Notes: generated by a model from the sequence alone, not told the origin. 64,000 nt of DNA from Garcia nutans (GCA_947685225.1 CANTUV010000007.1:19798501-19862500), one strand, 5' to 3'. Counted from the stretch's first letter, positions 21,707-34,026 are shown. Numbers and translations: made by a program.

Positions 21707-24613
21707 TGTAACACCCCATCTTAGCTTATGTTTATAGACCAAGATGGAATGCTATTTTATGATATTCGAGTCTTGGTTCTATACTTAGTCAATTTATAAT
21801 ACACATTTTACAAAAATTTTGCCAGAGTTTCCCCTATAATTGGTGGTCCTAAGTGTCTCCAAAACTAATTTTTTTTATTTAATGAAAACATTTTTTTTTA
21901 TCTCAACCAATCAATCTCAAGCACTTCTATAGTCGACCTCCTTATATCCTCCACCAAAACCTGCATTAAAATTTCACACTTCTACACACACATCCATACA
22001 CACTAATTCATACCAACATACAGTAGTTAATATACTTAGCACACGTACTTTGGTCTTTTACTAGTCATACATACAATTCTTAGTTTACGCTAACATATGT
22101 ACATGCCATTCTAATTACATTACTTATAATCACTTTCTATCCGAAAAGTTGCCAACATCAGCTGCTCGGGACACTGCAGAAAATAGCTTCTCGCTCAACC
22201 TAAGAGTTTAGAAAAGAAAACTAAACTCGCTAAGCGTTTGCTTAGTAGGTACTTAAATCATTGCATTAAATAAATAGATTAAAAGAGAAATTAAAAGCAT
22301 GTATTTGAATACTTTAAATCAATGAATAAGATCTAAACATAATGATAAAAGATCAAATCCCATATTCTGAATTTAGAAATTTCTTGTTTTGCTTTTATCA
22401 ATTTAGGTGCTCTACTAGTTTAACAGAACATCAGCGGATAAGGAAGGGTCATGATAAACATATCTCATCATGGTGAGATATTACAGCATGATATGCGTCA
22501 TGGTGCATATTTCATCATCCTTCATCATAATTCTTGCACATGTGCTAATAGCCATTGTTCATTGAATCATTGATCATGTCATTGTAATCATCGGCCTTCA
22601 GCCGGAATATCATGTCATGTCATGAGCAGTACTGCAATAATAGTATGATGCATCATACCCTTATCTCAAGGGTTCTGTCATAACCAAGTAGAGAGTAAAC
22701 AATTTATTAATTAATTTGATCATGATATGCAATAAGCCATGATTTTTCCATAATGCATGTATTGTCGGAATAGCTTGTCATGATGCCTTTCTGATCATTT
22801 CCAATTCTCCTTCATGTCATTTTATATGATTTAGCATCAATTCATATCATAATATTCAAGTTTTAACTCATTTAGAAAAAAATAACAAAATGAATAGTGG
22901 CACAGCGAGTAAAATTGGCAACACAATAGCGCGCGTCCACTAAATGGTAAAATCTGTTTTTACTGCTGAAAATCAGTCAACTTTGGCAACAGTTTTGACC
23001 AAGTAAACAAACTTATTTTTGGCTGAATGTTTGCAGGAAAACACTTTCATAAGTTAACTAAATGCATGTAAAATTTCATCAGAAAATTCCTTCGTTTGCC
23101 CCTTCAACGGACTTCCCAAAATGAAAGCTGCAGAATGGTGCCCAAAAGGGACCATTCGGCCCAATTTTCAAAACTTGAGGGAAATTCATTTTTTTCTTGC
23201 AAAATTGATTTTTAGACTCCTTTTGTGATACCATTGAAGGACTAAGGGTCCCTCTTTCAAAAATCAAACCAAAGGGGTGATTAAAAGTTCATCAAAGTTT
23301 ATGGATAATTGAGCAAATTTAGCTAGTTTGTTTTGTTTTCATTTTTTTCACAATCAATTGATTACAAATGGTTCAAGAGCACTTTCCCACATATTTACTA
23401 CACATAATAACATTATTTAAAAACCATTTCAAAAGTCCCATAATGCAAAATATGTGAATTAATTGATAAGGGCAATGATTTAAGTACCAAACCTTAATTC
23501 TTTTCACTTGTTTCTAGTTCTTTTATGCCTTCTTTGCTTCCTTCTCTCTCACTTCTTGATTTCCTATAATTTTCATAAAATCCATGTCAAGAACATAATA
23601 AAATTTAAGTGCTTCATGCCTTATTTTGCTAACTAATACTACTAGTCATCCTTGTTATCCTTAATCTTATATGTGCAAATCATCTCTTTCACTTTCTCTT
23701 CAACTTCTTAAATTTTCTATAATCATCATATTTATTCTTTCATTTGTATCTTGCAAATAATATAACCAATGAAAGAAATAGGACCGTAGATGAATTTCCT
23801 TACCTTAAAGTCTTATTCTCCACCCAAGTTTGCAACCAAAATTAGCTACTTGAAAAACAATCTCTCTCTCTCTTTTCCCTTTCTCTTCAATTCGGCCATG
23901 CAAGAACAAAGAGAGCTCTTGGCTTTTATTTATTTGGTTTTCTCTCCTCCAAATGGCAGCCAAGAGAGATTAAGATGTGATGGTGTAAGTGTTGATTTCC
24001 CATTGGTACACTTAAGTGAGAACATGGCTAATTCTCATTGGTCCAAATGTCTCTTTCTTTTATTTATTAAAAACCCAAGCCCTTGGACTTTCTTTTAATT
24101 ATATTTTGGCCCCTCAACCTCCTTGTGCTGAAATTTTATGGTCTAAGATGTGAAAAGACCAAAATACCCTCCGGCGATTACTCGTTCGTAACTTTTAAAC
24201 TGTGCACTTTCGCCGAATGCTGTGGTACACTTTTTGACTCAGTTTTTTCTCTACTTTTCATTTTTGAGATTCATTCTTACTTTCGAGACACTTTTGAAAA
24301 TGACCATGATGCCCCTAGTCAAAATCCCCTATATCTTCCAAACCGTGCGTTTTTGGGAAAAACCGTGCCGCGCCTTTGCTACCCGATTTTTCTCTACTTT
24401 CCATTTCTGGAGTCCGTTATATGCACTATTAAGGACCTCCGGAACAACTTTTGGTAATTACAGTCGCCTCTACAAAACTTTGAAATCTTTTCAAATAGGT
24501 CCTTTCAATTCTACAGAACTTCCCTTCACTTCGCGCTCATGAGTAGCTTCTCGGGATGGTTCCTCTTATTGTACATGGACGTACTGTACATATGTATAAG
24601 TTGGGTCGTGACA
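21707..24613 (-). repeat. Chromovirus C 5' LTR (2907 bp)
   Basis: On the + strand it starts TGTAACACCCC and ends GGGTCGTGACA, so the element sense begins TGTCACGACCC. It contains the hairpin CTAAGC-GTTT-GCTTAG at 22230-22245. No gene lies within it. The flank TGGAG (24614-24618) should be one copy of its target duplication in T6. Confidence 0.82.
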
Positions 24614-24734
24614 TGGAGCCACACTCTCTGTACTACCCTCAGCAGCCTGATGCGGCCGAGACGCCATAACTACCTACATCTGCAAACAAAGCAGAAAATA
24701 CTATATCAGAGATCAGAAACTGCCAGTGCCAATA
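24614..24734 (-). pseudogene. T6: fragment of a Tekay gag start and leader
   Basis: The fragment reads like the gag start of T3 and T2. ATG is at 24667, and the peptide MASRPHQAAEGSTESVAP compares with MASHSRQSVEGSAESIAP in T2. The leader sequence upstream of the ATG matches 40663-40725. It is cut by the chromovirus C LTR on one side and joined to the truncated Athila B LTR on the other. Confidence 0.85.
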
Positions 24735-26171
24735 CAACTTAATTAATTGAGTCAAGGAAATAAGCTCAAACAACTTAATTAATTGAGTCAAGGAAATAAG
24801 CTCTCGCATTCAAACCTCTTACAACTAATCTTGTTATAATTGAAACAATCTTTTTAATAGGTTATATCTCTAATTCACCTAAGTCCTTAATTGAATTGTT
24901 CCAGCATTAGACTTCATCTCTCAATCCATCATCTAATACCTAAAACACATAATTGGTGGCCAATCAATTATATATTAACAATATTTCATTCAATCAAGGC
25001 TAAAGAAATTATTAGCTAAGAGAATAACCAATTCATACAATCATAGCAGATCCATACAAACCCTATACTAGATCAAATTAGTTCATCATGCTATCAAACA
25101 TACTCATCTCATTAATATTCAAAGAAATCAAATTAGACATGATAATATCCATTAATACAATTTCAATGAAAATAAAGAGAATAAGTTCGAGAACAAAACC
25201 AAGTTACAAACTCCTTGAAGCTTCTGAAGAATCTCTTGTTCAAATCTTGCAAAAAGGATGTCTCAATGGCATGAACAATCTAATCTAGCTAGTTTTAATC
25301 CAAAGTGTAATTGAAATCAAAGAAAAACAAAGTTATCAAAACCCTAATCTCTTTGACTGCTCAATCTCAGCTCAAAATAGTCAACAGTCCCAAACCCTAG
25401 CTTCTCTTTTCTTTTTATATGAATCGTCCGCTTTAAAAACTCGCTACGGCTTTGGTTCATGAGAGACACGGCCAAGTTGCATGTGACTTGGCCGTGTGAG
25501 TGCTCTTTGGAGGGACACGACCAGTGACTTGGCCGTGTCCCTTGCATGTGTCCGCTTCTGTCTCAGAATTCCTTCTTTTCTTCTTGGATTGAGTGACACG
25601 GCCAGTTGAAGCTTGACTTGGCCTGTTGGACTATTTTGGAGGGACACGGCCACTGACTTGGCCGTGTCCCTTGCCTGTGTTTGCTTCTGTGAAGATGTAA
25701 TTCTCTTTTGCTTTGGAACTAAGTGAGACACGGCCAGGTGAAGGTGACTTGGCCGTGTTGGGCTTCTTTGGAGGGACACGACCACTGACTTGGCCGTGTC
25801 CCTTGCTTGTGTCTGCTACTGGGACTTGCTCTTCCATTTTAACTTGGTATGGGACACGGCCAGTGACTTGGCCGTGTCCTCTGCCTGTGTCAGCCACTGC
25901 CCCTTTCTCCTTCAATTTGTTTCCTTGCCTTGTTTAACCTAAGACAATACTTGCAACAAAACTTTAAGCAAGAAATAAATAGACAATAACCAACAAAACA
26001 TAAACACATACTAAAAACTAGATCAAAAATAACATAAACACTGAAATAAACTAAAATACCAAAATTAATAAAAACACAAAACAAACCGATAAAAACTAAC
26101 AAAATACCTAAATAAAACAATAATTATCATAATAAACAAGACACAAATCTATAACAAAAACTAATAAAACA
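24735..26171 (-). repeat. Athila B 3' LTR, truncated
   Basis: It matches Athila A LTR bases 18839-20238 but lacks the outer 321 bp. At the break, 24735-24766 is a direct duplicate of 24770-24801. It ends AATAAAACA next to a polypurine tract. Seven palindromes of the GACACGGCC/GGCCGTGTC type lie between 25466 and 25880. Confidence 0.87.
25466..25880. repeat. Palindrome array in Athila B LTR
   Basis: Seven inverted repeats correspond in order to those of Athila A at 19530-19947. Some arms have mutated (GACACGACC, GGCCTGTTGG), but the set is otherwise preserved. Confidence 0.83.
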
Positions 26172-26210
26172 ACTACCCCACACTTAAAACTTTGCTTGTC
26201 CTCAAGCAAA
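26172..26210 (-). promoter_or_regulatory. Athila B polypurine tract with hairpin
   Basis: The minus strand reads a perfect hairpin TTTGCTTG-AGGA-CAAGCAAA (26191-26210) followed by TTTTAAGTGTGGGGTAG, directly before the LTR. AAGTGTGGGG is the characteristic purine-rich element upstream of Athila LTRs. A second module with changed but still pairing arms lies at 27524-27560. Confidence 0.75.
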
Positions 26211-27523
26211 TTCACATGGCATAAATTAAAAACTCAAACAACCTTAACCATAATTCCAACATATAAGATGAAATACTTTAAGAGTCAGACATAAATAATT
26301 GCAATTACTTTCAATCAAAATTTTCTTAACTCATTCATTAATCCAGACATACAAATCTTATCTCTCATCTAAGTGTTTCACTCGATTTCAAAGGTTAATC
26401 ACTCAAACCACTCATGACTGCATACTACCATAAACTTGCTTAATTATCCAATCTCCCTCACTAATTGTCTCAAGAAATAATCCAAAGGTCTTTTATTTGG
26501 ATGCAATGGGGCTAAGGTGAAGGTGTGAGAAAAGACATTTAAGCTATAGCATCAAGAAATGGAGTATCTAAATTAGACACTACTCTTGCTAAGGAAACTC
26601 ATAACTCCTTCAAATAGCATACTCACCAACCCTTGCTACCTCACATATTTGCATAATCAAGAAAAAAAAATGCATAAGTCGACATTCCTCTTTTGATAAC
26701 CAATGCTAGAACATATTTGACTTTAGTATATATATATCTCTCTTTTTCTTTTTATTTTCTCTTTTTCTTTTTCTTTTATTATATATAATAATTTTTTTAT
26801 TTTTATTTTTTTAAATACATATATATACAAAGTATAACATTGCATATATCATCTAGCTTAACATGTAGAGGAAAAGAATAATCAACTCTTAATCCAACAC
26901 AATGTGCAAAGTATGCGTTTCAACCCCAAATAGCAATACCATTTTTTTTTTACTTACTTACCCCACACTTTGAAATAAACTACCCAATTGTCAAAACATA
27001 AAAACTCCATTCCTTAATGCATAGGTATGATAATAATAAGAACATGTTAAGTTGAGAATTGTGTTGATCAAACAAGAAAAGGTCAATGGCTCAACTTGGC
27101 TCACTAAGGAAATCAATATTAAGGGAAGTCTTTTTAAGCTAAAGGGGCTAACCTAATTTGCCTTCATCATTTTAAAACTTGAGATTAAATCATAATGTGA
27201 GTTCAATTAGTATGCAAAAGCAAACTCTAGAGATGCAAAATCATGAAGGTGCACACTTAAGAAAAGAAAATCAATTGACAATAATATCAAATTTATGAGG
27301 CTCAAAACTCACACAGGTGGGTTCACCAAGATTTATATGTCATGAATTGCAGAATGTGAAAATTGATCCTGAATGAATTCAAAAGCTCATTTCTATGCCG
27401 ATACTAAAGTCTCAACTATAATGCTAGAATCAAAGAAAAGATCAATAAGATTTCAACAATTATGCCATGCACAACAGACACAATAAGCAAAACAAAATAA
27501 AAATTAAAGGAAAGCTTAAAGAG
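26211..27523. other. Athila B 3' noncoding region
   Basis: There is no credible gene here. The DNA is AT-rich with T-runs near 26740-26815 and one extra CCCCACACTT motif at about 26961 without a hairpin. It is the spacer between the accessory ORF and the 3' LTR. Confidence 0.6.
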
Positions 27524-27560
27524 TACCCCACACTTAAAGTTTACATTGTCCTCAATGTAA
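27524..27560 (-). other. Second Athila hairpin and purine module
   Basis: The minus strand reads the perfect hairpin TTACATTG-AGGA-CAATGTAA (27541-27560) followed by ACTTTAAGTGTGGGGTAC. Loop and purine tail match the module at 26172-26210, but the stem differs in paired positions. Confidence 0.72.
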
Positions 27561-27714
27561 AACAAGAATAATAAATAAAAAGAGTTAAAGGACAACCTGT
27601 CTTCCATCGTACCTGGTGAGGCAAAACCCTAGCTTTCCATCACAAACACAAAAGTTCAAAAACAAAAGTACAATATATAAAAATAAAATATCCAAATATA
27701 AAAACGTTAACATG

Positions 27715-27745
<31 letters not shown>

Positions 27746-27777
27746 CACTAAACAAAATAAAACAAGGAACTCAAAAT

Positions 27778-28899
27778 CTATGGATAAGGCTGGCGTGAAG
27801 ATGATGCAGCTGAGGGATGGAGACTCAAGATCTTCGCAAGGTTGCTATTAATCTGTTCCAACTGCTGTAAGACCTCAGTATGGTTACGGTCCACCTTGCT
27901 ATCCAGTCGATCCACTTTGCCCTCCAGGGCCTCAATCCTTAAAAGTACCTCTTGACTTTCCAAAACCGGAGCATCCTCATCTAGGTCACGAGAATCCGAG
28001 TCGGACTCCTCTTGGACCCGTGCTCTCTTCTGCCTGTCCCCCGATGCTGCAGGCTCAGCTGAAGGCATCACATAAGTCCCTCTCCTATGCACCACCATGT
28101 GCATCTTCTCAAGTGTAGCTAAATCCAAAGAGTCATTACCCGAAATTCTAGTCATGCGACTAGTACTCGGGTCAAAATCCTCAACAAGGGCTACTGCTAA
28201 TGTGGTAACCAACCCCCCAACACAAATTGCTCCCTTTCTTTTGTTAGCCACAGAATAAAAAATATCGGCTAACCAATAGCCGGTACTAACATGCATTGCA
28301 TTAAAAGCACAATCCAGGAAAAATAATTCACTCACTTCAACCACACCCGGGCTCTCCTTCCGAGCAAAGAATTCGCAAGCCATAAACCTATGCAAATACC
28401 TCAAAGTGGAATTTCTTAATTTAGATACTTTGGCCGATTTCGCCACATAAGTACCTGAGCCTAAAGCTCCCCAAGCAAATTGTTGTTTAAATTCTTTGGG
28501 TACCGACCTTTCCCCATGCTAATGAAAACCATATATATCATTTAACTGGTCAATATTAAGCACATATGATTTACCCAGCAATTTAAACATCATTCTAGTG
28601 TAGATTTTCTTATCATCTCTTTCAACCTTGAGAGATGTCAAAAATTCTAAAGTAAGTTCCTCAAACTGCAAAGGTCTCAAGGTGATTAGAGTTTCCCATC
28701 TAAGAAATTGCACATATCGATCAAAATTAGTCCTAATTTGCAAGGCATCAAGAGATTCATCGTTAACATACCTTGTCGGGAAAAAAACCCGAGCCAAAAG
28801 ACTTGCTCTCTTCAAAGATAAAGATGATGAAGAGGAAGAAGCTCCTTCGGCTGTAGACTTCTTCGTCTTGCGGTGTGACACAATCTTAGTTCTTGGCAT
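27778..28899 (-). pseudogene. Athila B accessory ORF (Athila ORF1-like / putative plant transposon protein)
   Basis: This frame of 374 codons is interrupted by a single in-frame TAG at 28519-28521. The N-terminal part (from 28899) has a basic, Ser-rich start, then FFPTRYVNDESLDAL and FLRWETLITLRPLQFEELTLEFL. The second part has TYVAKSAKVSKLRNSTLRYLHRF and ICVGGLVTTLAVAL. The C-terminus is acidic and ends in a short coiled coil (RIEALEGKVDRLDSKVDR). This is the Athila 3' ORF family, sometimes called env-like. I see no signal peptide or convincing membrane span. Its function is unknown. Position 3' of pol and near the LTR fits Athila. Confidence 0.8.
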
Positions 28900-30004
28900 C
28901 CTTAGAAATCTAAAAATTCAAACCAAAACTTGATCAAATCAAAATTATATGAGCAAAGAAGAAGTTTTAAGTGATTATCTCTAGTTTTGGTGAAGAAATT
29001 TGATGTTTAAAGGAAGATTTGGAGTTTTGAATCACAAGCTATGAATTTTGTGATACAGAGAGCGAGAGAGCGAGAGAGATGAAGAACAGAATGTAACACC
29101 CCATACTCTATATAAGCACTATACATATACTTGGTATACATACAATGCGTATATAAAGTATAAGAATGTCACTTTTAGTTTCTATTTAAAAATCTTTATC
29201 CAAGGTCAAGCAATATTATATTAATTTAAGAAACATTTATAAGAATCATTATTGTTATCAAAAATAAAACATAATTAAAATCATACATGTATGCATCACC
29301 TTCTAGTTGGTCTCGAGACACTCATACTTTTCTCGTGGCATAGCAGCTAAGCATCCAGATCATCCGCATAAATACCTGCGCGATTACACAACCGCGCTAA
29401 GCCCGAGAGCTTAGTAGTACAAATAAATAATAAAATATACATTACAAAATAATCATACCTTATAATTTTAGCATCATGTTTTATTGTTTTCTTACCACTT
29501 TTTCCTTTCTCAATGGATTCTTCATATATTGCCACTAATCTCATAAATTAAATACATCATTACATAGCATATTCACAACACAATACCTACCCTTTCTATT
29601 TCATATACACATATATATGTATATATAATCACAACAAAACACCATTCAAACCTTTAAAAGAACAATTCTCACAAATTCCACATTCACAAACATGTTACAC
29701 ATGATACAACAATTCCATAACCTCATATCTCAACAAAATCAATACATATATTACAAACTCATACTTCATAACATCACTTTATTCACAATTCATTAATCAT
29801 GAAACACATTTCCATCAAAAGCATTCATAGATCTCATTATTCATTTGTTTCAACATTGTTTCCATATATCTTATTTATCAATCATGTTACCATTCATGAC
29901 TCACATTACACAAAGACAAGCATGGGCCCAAGACACACTAATATGCCATTCAATTTTCAGAGTAATGCTTTGGTTTATTCATCACATTTATCATTATCAT
30001 AGAC

Positions 30005-30235
30005 CCAACTAGGCTTCAAGGATTAGGCTCAACCAAGCTTCAAGGGGAACAAAGCATGCTAAGTATCAACCCAACTTGGCTTCAAGAACCAAACCCAACC
30101 TAGCTTCAAGGGTTGTAACATCTCAATTAGGCTTCAAGGATTAGACCCAACCAAGCTTCAAGGGGAGTAAAACATGTTAAACTTCAACCCAACTTGGCTT
30201 CAAGGATCAAATCCAACCTAACTTCAAGAGATTAT
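30005..30235. repeat. CTTCAAGG repeat block in solo LTR
   Basis: Two copies of a roughly 116-bp unit occur, each with alternating AGGCTTCAAGGATTAG and CCAAGCTTCAAGGGG. A related block is at 62597-62716 in the rightmost LTR. It occupies the place where T1, T2 and T3 LTRs have the GTAACAG hairpin blocks. Confidence 0.7.
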
Positions 30236-30995
30236 TACTAATAGGCATGCCACCAACAACAAACTCTGAAAATGGAATAACACATTAGTCACACAATTCA
30301 TTTATTATTTCATTATCATTTCTATTCTCAATTCTCATCATCATTTAGGCAAACATGCCTTATTTCTTTCAATTGCATCACCATAGCCAATCACAATGGC
30401 TTTATATTACATTTGAGTCATCATTGCCAAGAACAATGGCTTTATATCACATTATATCTCAAATCACATTTCAAGTTTCATCATTGATATATGCAACATC
30501 AATTACATTACTACACAAACATATCATGAATCAATCATACCATATAGGCATGCTTCAATCATAACATTAAAGTAATTCATCATCAATGATCTCATGATAT
30601 TCCACATTATACACAACATGCCATTATTCATATGCATCCTCAATCTACATATAGTACAATACAATTTATGAGATTGACAATGCATAAAACCTAACATGGT
30701 TCATATAATATCAACGTTATCATCAAATCATATTGATCAATTCAATTCATCACTCAAGTATACATAATCAATGACATTGCACATACTTTTTCATTGATCA
30801 TTATATCTTCCACATTTCCTATATTATCATTGATATATTCATACATAACAATTTACCTTATTCAAGAACTTAGAATCCTCCATATACATTTGGTTGGATC
30901 ATTATTGTTTTAAGTGTGTTTAGGTACAAAAGACATTTGAAGATCCAACAATGTTGAAGACCAAATAACAAACACATTTGCAAACACCCTCAAGG

Positions 30996-31335
30996 GACAC
31001 GGCCAAGCTTGTGGCCGTGTCTCCCAATATAAACATCCAGTAGCCAACACGCCCAAGGGACACGGCCAAGCTTGTGGCCGTGTCACTCAACACCAATACA
31101 AGCAGTAGCAAACACGGGCAATGGACACGGCCAAGCCAGTGGCCGTGTCTCTCAACACAACAATCCAGTACCAGACACGGGCAAGGGACACGGCCGTGTC
31201 TCTCAACATAAATCAGACAGTAACAAACACAGGCAAGGGACACGGCCAAGCCAGTGGCCGTGTCTCTCCAAAACTCATCCAACACGGCCAAATTTGCCCT
31301 AACTTGGCCGTGTCTCCCATAACTTGGCCGTGTCC
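30996..31335. repeat. Palindrome array in solo LTR
   Basis: GACACGGCC-AAGCTTGT-GGCCGTGTC is at 30996-31021 and 31059-31084, with variants at 31124-31149 and 31239-31264. A spacer-free palindrome GACACGGCCGTGTC lies at 31187-31200. Unit spacing is mostly 63-65 bp. A degenerate pair follows to 31335. Confidence 0.87.
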
Positions 31336-31671
31336 TTCAATAAATCATAGACCAAACACTTCGAAATTCATCTAAACCAAACTCTAATTCAACATTTCAT
31401 CATTTTCCTCACAATTTTCTCAACTCATCATCACTTAGATATCAATTCCACACATTTACATACTTAAATCTCTTGTTATCATCATTTTACACACCAATCA
31501 TACCCAACATAACCTCAATCCAAAAGAAAACCACACAAGAAGGTATATACTTATATATATGTATAATCAATAAAATTCATTCAAGAAATGTGTACTTACC
31601 TATATAGCTTGCCAAATCTTCATCTCCATCTTCAATACTCTTAAAATCCTTAAGAAATTTGATGAAGATCA

Positions 31672-31712
31672 ATCTCTCTCTCTCTCTCTCGTGCTCTCTC
31701 TCTCTCTCTCGT
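31672..31712. repeat. (TC)n microsatellite
   Basis: Runs of CT dinucleotides are broken by GTG triplets inside the solo LTR. Confidence 0.85.
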
Positions 31713-31788
31713 GCTCTCTTGTCCACGAAGAAGAAACAGAAGAAGAGGAAGAAGGAAGGTTCTCCATCCTTCCTTCGTTCTTATCTTA

Positions 31789-31796
<8 letters not shown>

Positions 31797-31841
<45 letters not shown>

Positions 31842-31880
31842 TAATAATAATAATAATAATAATAACAATAATAACAATTA
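31797..31880. repeat. (AAT)n microsatellite
   Basis: About 27 AAT triplets with rare AAC interruptions occur inside the solo LTR. Open frames over it encode only homopolymers and are not genes. Confidence 0.9.
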
Positions 31881-32007
31881 TACCATTTAAATCTCCACCA
31901 CACACAATTTCTTTTTGACTTTCTTCTTCTTTTCTCTTCAACACACACATTGAATCCAAATACAACAGTAATCCCAACACTTTTAGGGTATACTTTAGGA
32001 TATTACA

Positions 32008-32562
32008 AGGAAATTAGGGATCTAATGGAAAGAAACTGGCAAAATCGGGTTTTTTAAAATGTAAAAATGAGGGACACAGCCGTGTCTAGGTGAACTTGGC
32101 CGTGTCTGGTGTGTGAAAGTGAAGAGACACAGCCAAGTCAAGGTGACATGGCCGTGTCTGATACTCTTGGAGGGACACGGCCAGTGACTTGGCCATGTCC
32201 CATGGGTGTGTCCTCTTCTATATAAAAATTTGCAAAAACGAAAGAAATTTAATGAAGCGTGGCCGTGTCCAGTGTGTGACACGGCCAAGTCCTTTGGCCG
32301 TGTCACCTACTGCCTTTTATTAACTTTTAAATCCTTTTTTTTTATTCAATTCTTAAAGATTTTGCAAACCTTCTTCTTCAAACACCCTGAAACACAAAAT
32401 AAAGAAAAACCGATCAAAGCACCAATTCCATTTATTTAGACTAAACATAAAATCAAAACTTGCTAAATTTAAAATTACAACTATGAAAAATAAATGCAAA
32501 CCGATGGGTTGCCTCCCATTTAGTGCTTCTTTAATGTCATATAGCTAGACATCATGCAAGGC
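32008..32562 (-). other. Athila B spacer between pol and accessory ORF, with palindromes
   Basis: This is noncoding. Inverted repeats of the CACGGCC/GGCCGTG type lie at about 32069-32308, including GACACGGCCA-(10 nt)-TGGCCGTGTC at 32279-32308. Near 32510 the minus strand has GGGAGGCAACCC just past the pol end, a motif common after pol in Athila and related elements. Confidence 0.65.
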
Positions 32563-34026
32563 CTAGGGATCATGAATCAAAGTGCTATCAATGACCCTCA
32601 CTTCCTGAAATCCTTCATTGTATAGCTTAACTCTCTGTCCATTCACTTTAAAAGTCTCACTTGTTCGAGAGTTAAGTAATTCAATGGCACCAGAAGGATA
32701 CACCTGAGTTATCTCGAAAGGACCACTCCATCGAGACTTGAGTTTACTTGGAAAAAGACGGAGTCGAGAGTTAAAAAGTAAAACTTTCATACCTGGACTC
32801 AATGTCTTTCGCACTATAATTCTGTCATGAAGTGCTTTAGTGCGATCCTTGTAAATTCTCGAGCTCTCATACGCCTCATTTCTCAGCTCATCTAACTCTG
32901 AAATTTGCAGAAATCGTTCTCTCTTAGCTTTGTCTAAGTCCAAATTCAGAGTCTTGATTGCCCAATATGCTCTGTGCTCCAACTCCACTGGTAAGTGACA
33001 AGCTTTTCCAAACACCAATCGGTATGGACTCATACCAAGAGGAGTCTTGAAAGTAGTCTGGTAAGCCCATAGTGCATCATGCAATCTGTTTGCCCAATCC
33101 TTCCTTGATGTGTTGACTATTTTCTCTAGAATTCCCTTAATCTGCTTGTTGGATGTTTCCACTTGTCCAGAAGTCTGTGGATCATATGGGGTTGCCACCT
33201 TATGCTTAACACCAGATTTGTGCATTAACTTCTCAAAAAGCCTGTTGCAAAAATGACTTCCCCCATCACTGACTATCACTCTTGGTGTGCCAAATCTGCT
33301 CAGAATATTTTCCTTCACAAATTTAACAACTACATTAGCATCATTAGTACGGGTGGGAATTGCCTCCACCTATTTGGAAACATAATCAACAACAACTAAA
33401 ATATACTCATATCCAAAAGACTTGGGGAAAGGACCCATGAAGTCTATTCCCCACACATCAAACAGTTCAACAACAATATATGATTGAAGGGGCATTTCAT
33501 TCCTCCTCCCAATGTTACCTACTCTTTGGCAATGATCACAGTGCTTACAATACTCTTGAGCATCTTTAAATAAGCTAGGCCAGTAAAAACCACTTTGAAG
33601 CACCTTTTCCGCAGTCTTTCTTCCTCCAAAATGACCCCCACAGTGAAGGTCATGACAAAATTGAAGAACACTCAGTTGTTCTTCCTCAGATACACACCTG
33701 TGAACTATCTCATCTTTGCATATCCGGAATAGATAAGGTTCATCCCAAAAATAAAACTTACTCAAGTGTAGAAACCTTTTCTTTTCCTGAAAGGACATGT
33801 TAGATCGCAAAATACCACAAGCAAGATAGTTAGCAATATCTGCAAACCAAGGTGCATTAATTACCACAAACAAATGCTCATCAGGAAATTCTTCTAAATT
33901 TTTATGAATGCTATCAGATGCAAGATTTTCACTAAAGAAGGGTAATCTGGATAAATGATCAGCAACAACATTCTCACTACCCTTAGTATCCTTGATTTGG
34001 AAATCGAATTCTTGCAATAACAACAC
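32563..34026 (-). pseudogene. Athila B integrase (and end of RNase H)
   Basis: Two open stretches in one frame, 34026-33370 and 33369-32563, are separated by one stop codon where Athila proteins have Trp (YVSKWVEA type; TGG to TAG at 33370-33372). The upstream part has GSENVVADHLSRL, the HHCC module (CHDLHCGGHFGGRKT then CKHCDHCQRVG) and the first catalytic Asp (WGIDFMGPF). The downstream part has VIVSDGGSHF and PQTSGQVETSNKQ with the second Asp and the Glu, then the C-terminal module GPFEITQVYPSGAIEL. It is nearly complete but inactivated. Confidence 0.88.

Larger units (their letters stand above)
29092..32007 (-). repeat. Tekay-type solo LTR (2916 bp) inside Athila B
   Basis: It starts TGTAACACCCC and ends AGGATATTACA, the ends of the other minus-strand Tekay LTRs here. 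No primer site or coding sequence adjoins either end; both flanks are Athila. Flanking pentamers are CAGAA and AGGAA, an imperfect duplication. It holds the paired hairpin at 29379-29414, an AGGCTTCAAGGATTAGG-type repeat at 30005-30235, a palindrome array at 30996-31335 and microsatellites. It probably arose by LTR-LTR recombination. Confidence 0.82.

Noticed and set aside
23079..24742. Several short frames in the chromovirus C LTR
   Set aside because: They overlap each other in different frames and show no motif; the region is bounded by LTR ends.
27778..28899. True envelope protein
   Set aside because: No signal peptide, fusion segment or transmembrane helix is visible; the family match is to the Athila accessory ORF.
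31650..31980. Leu-rich and Ile-rich open frames
   Set aside because: Products of the AAT microsatellite.
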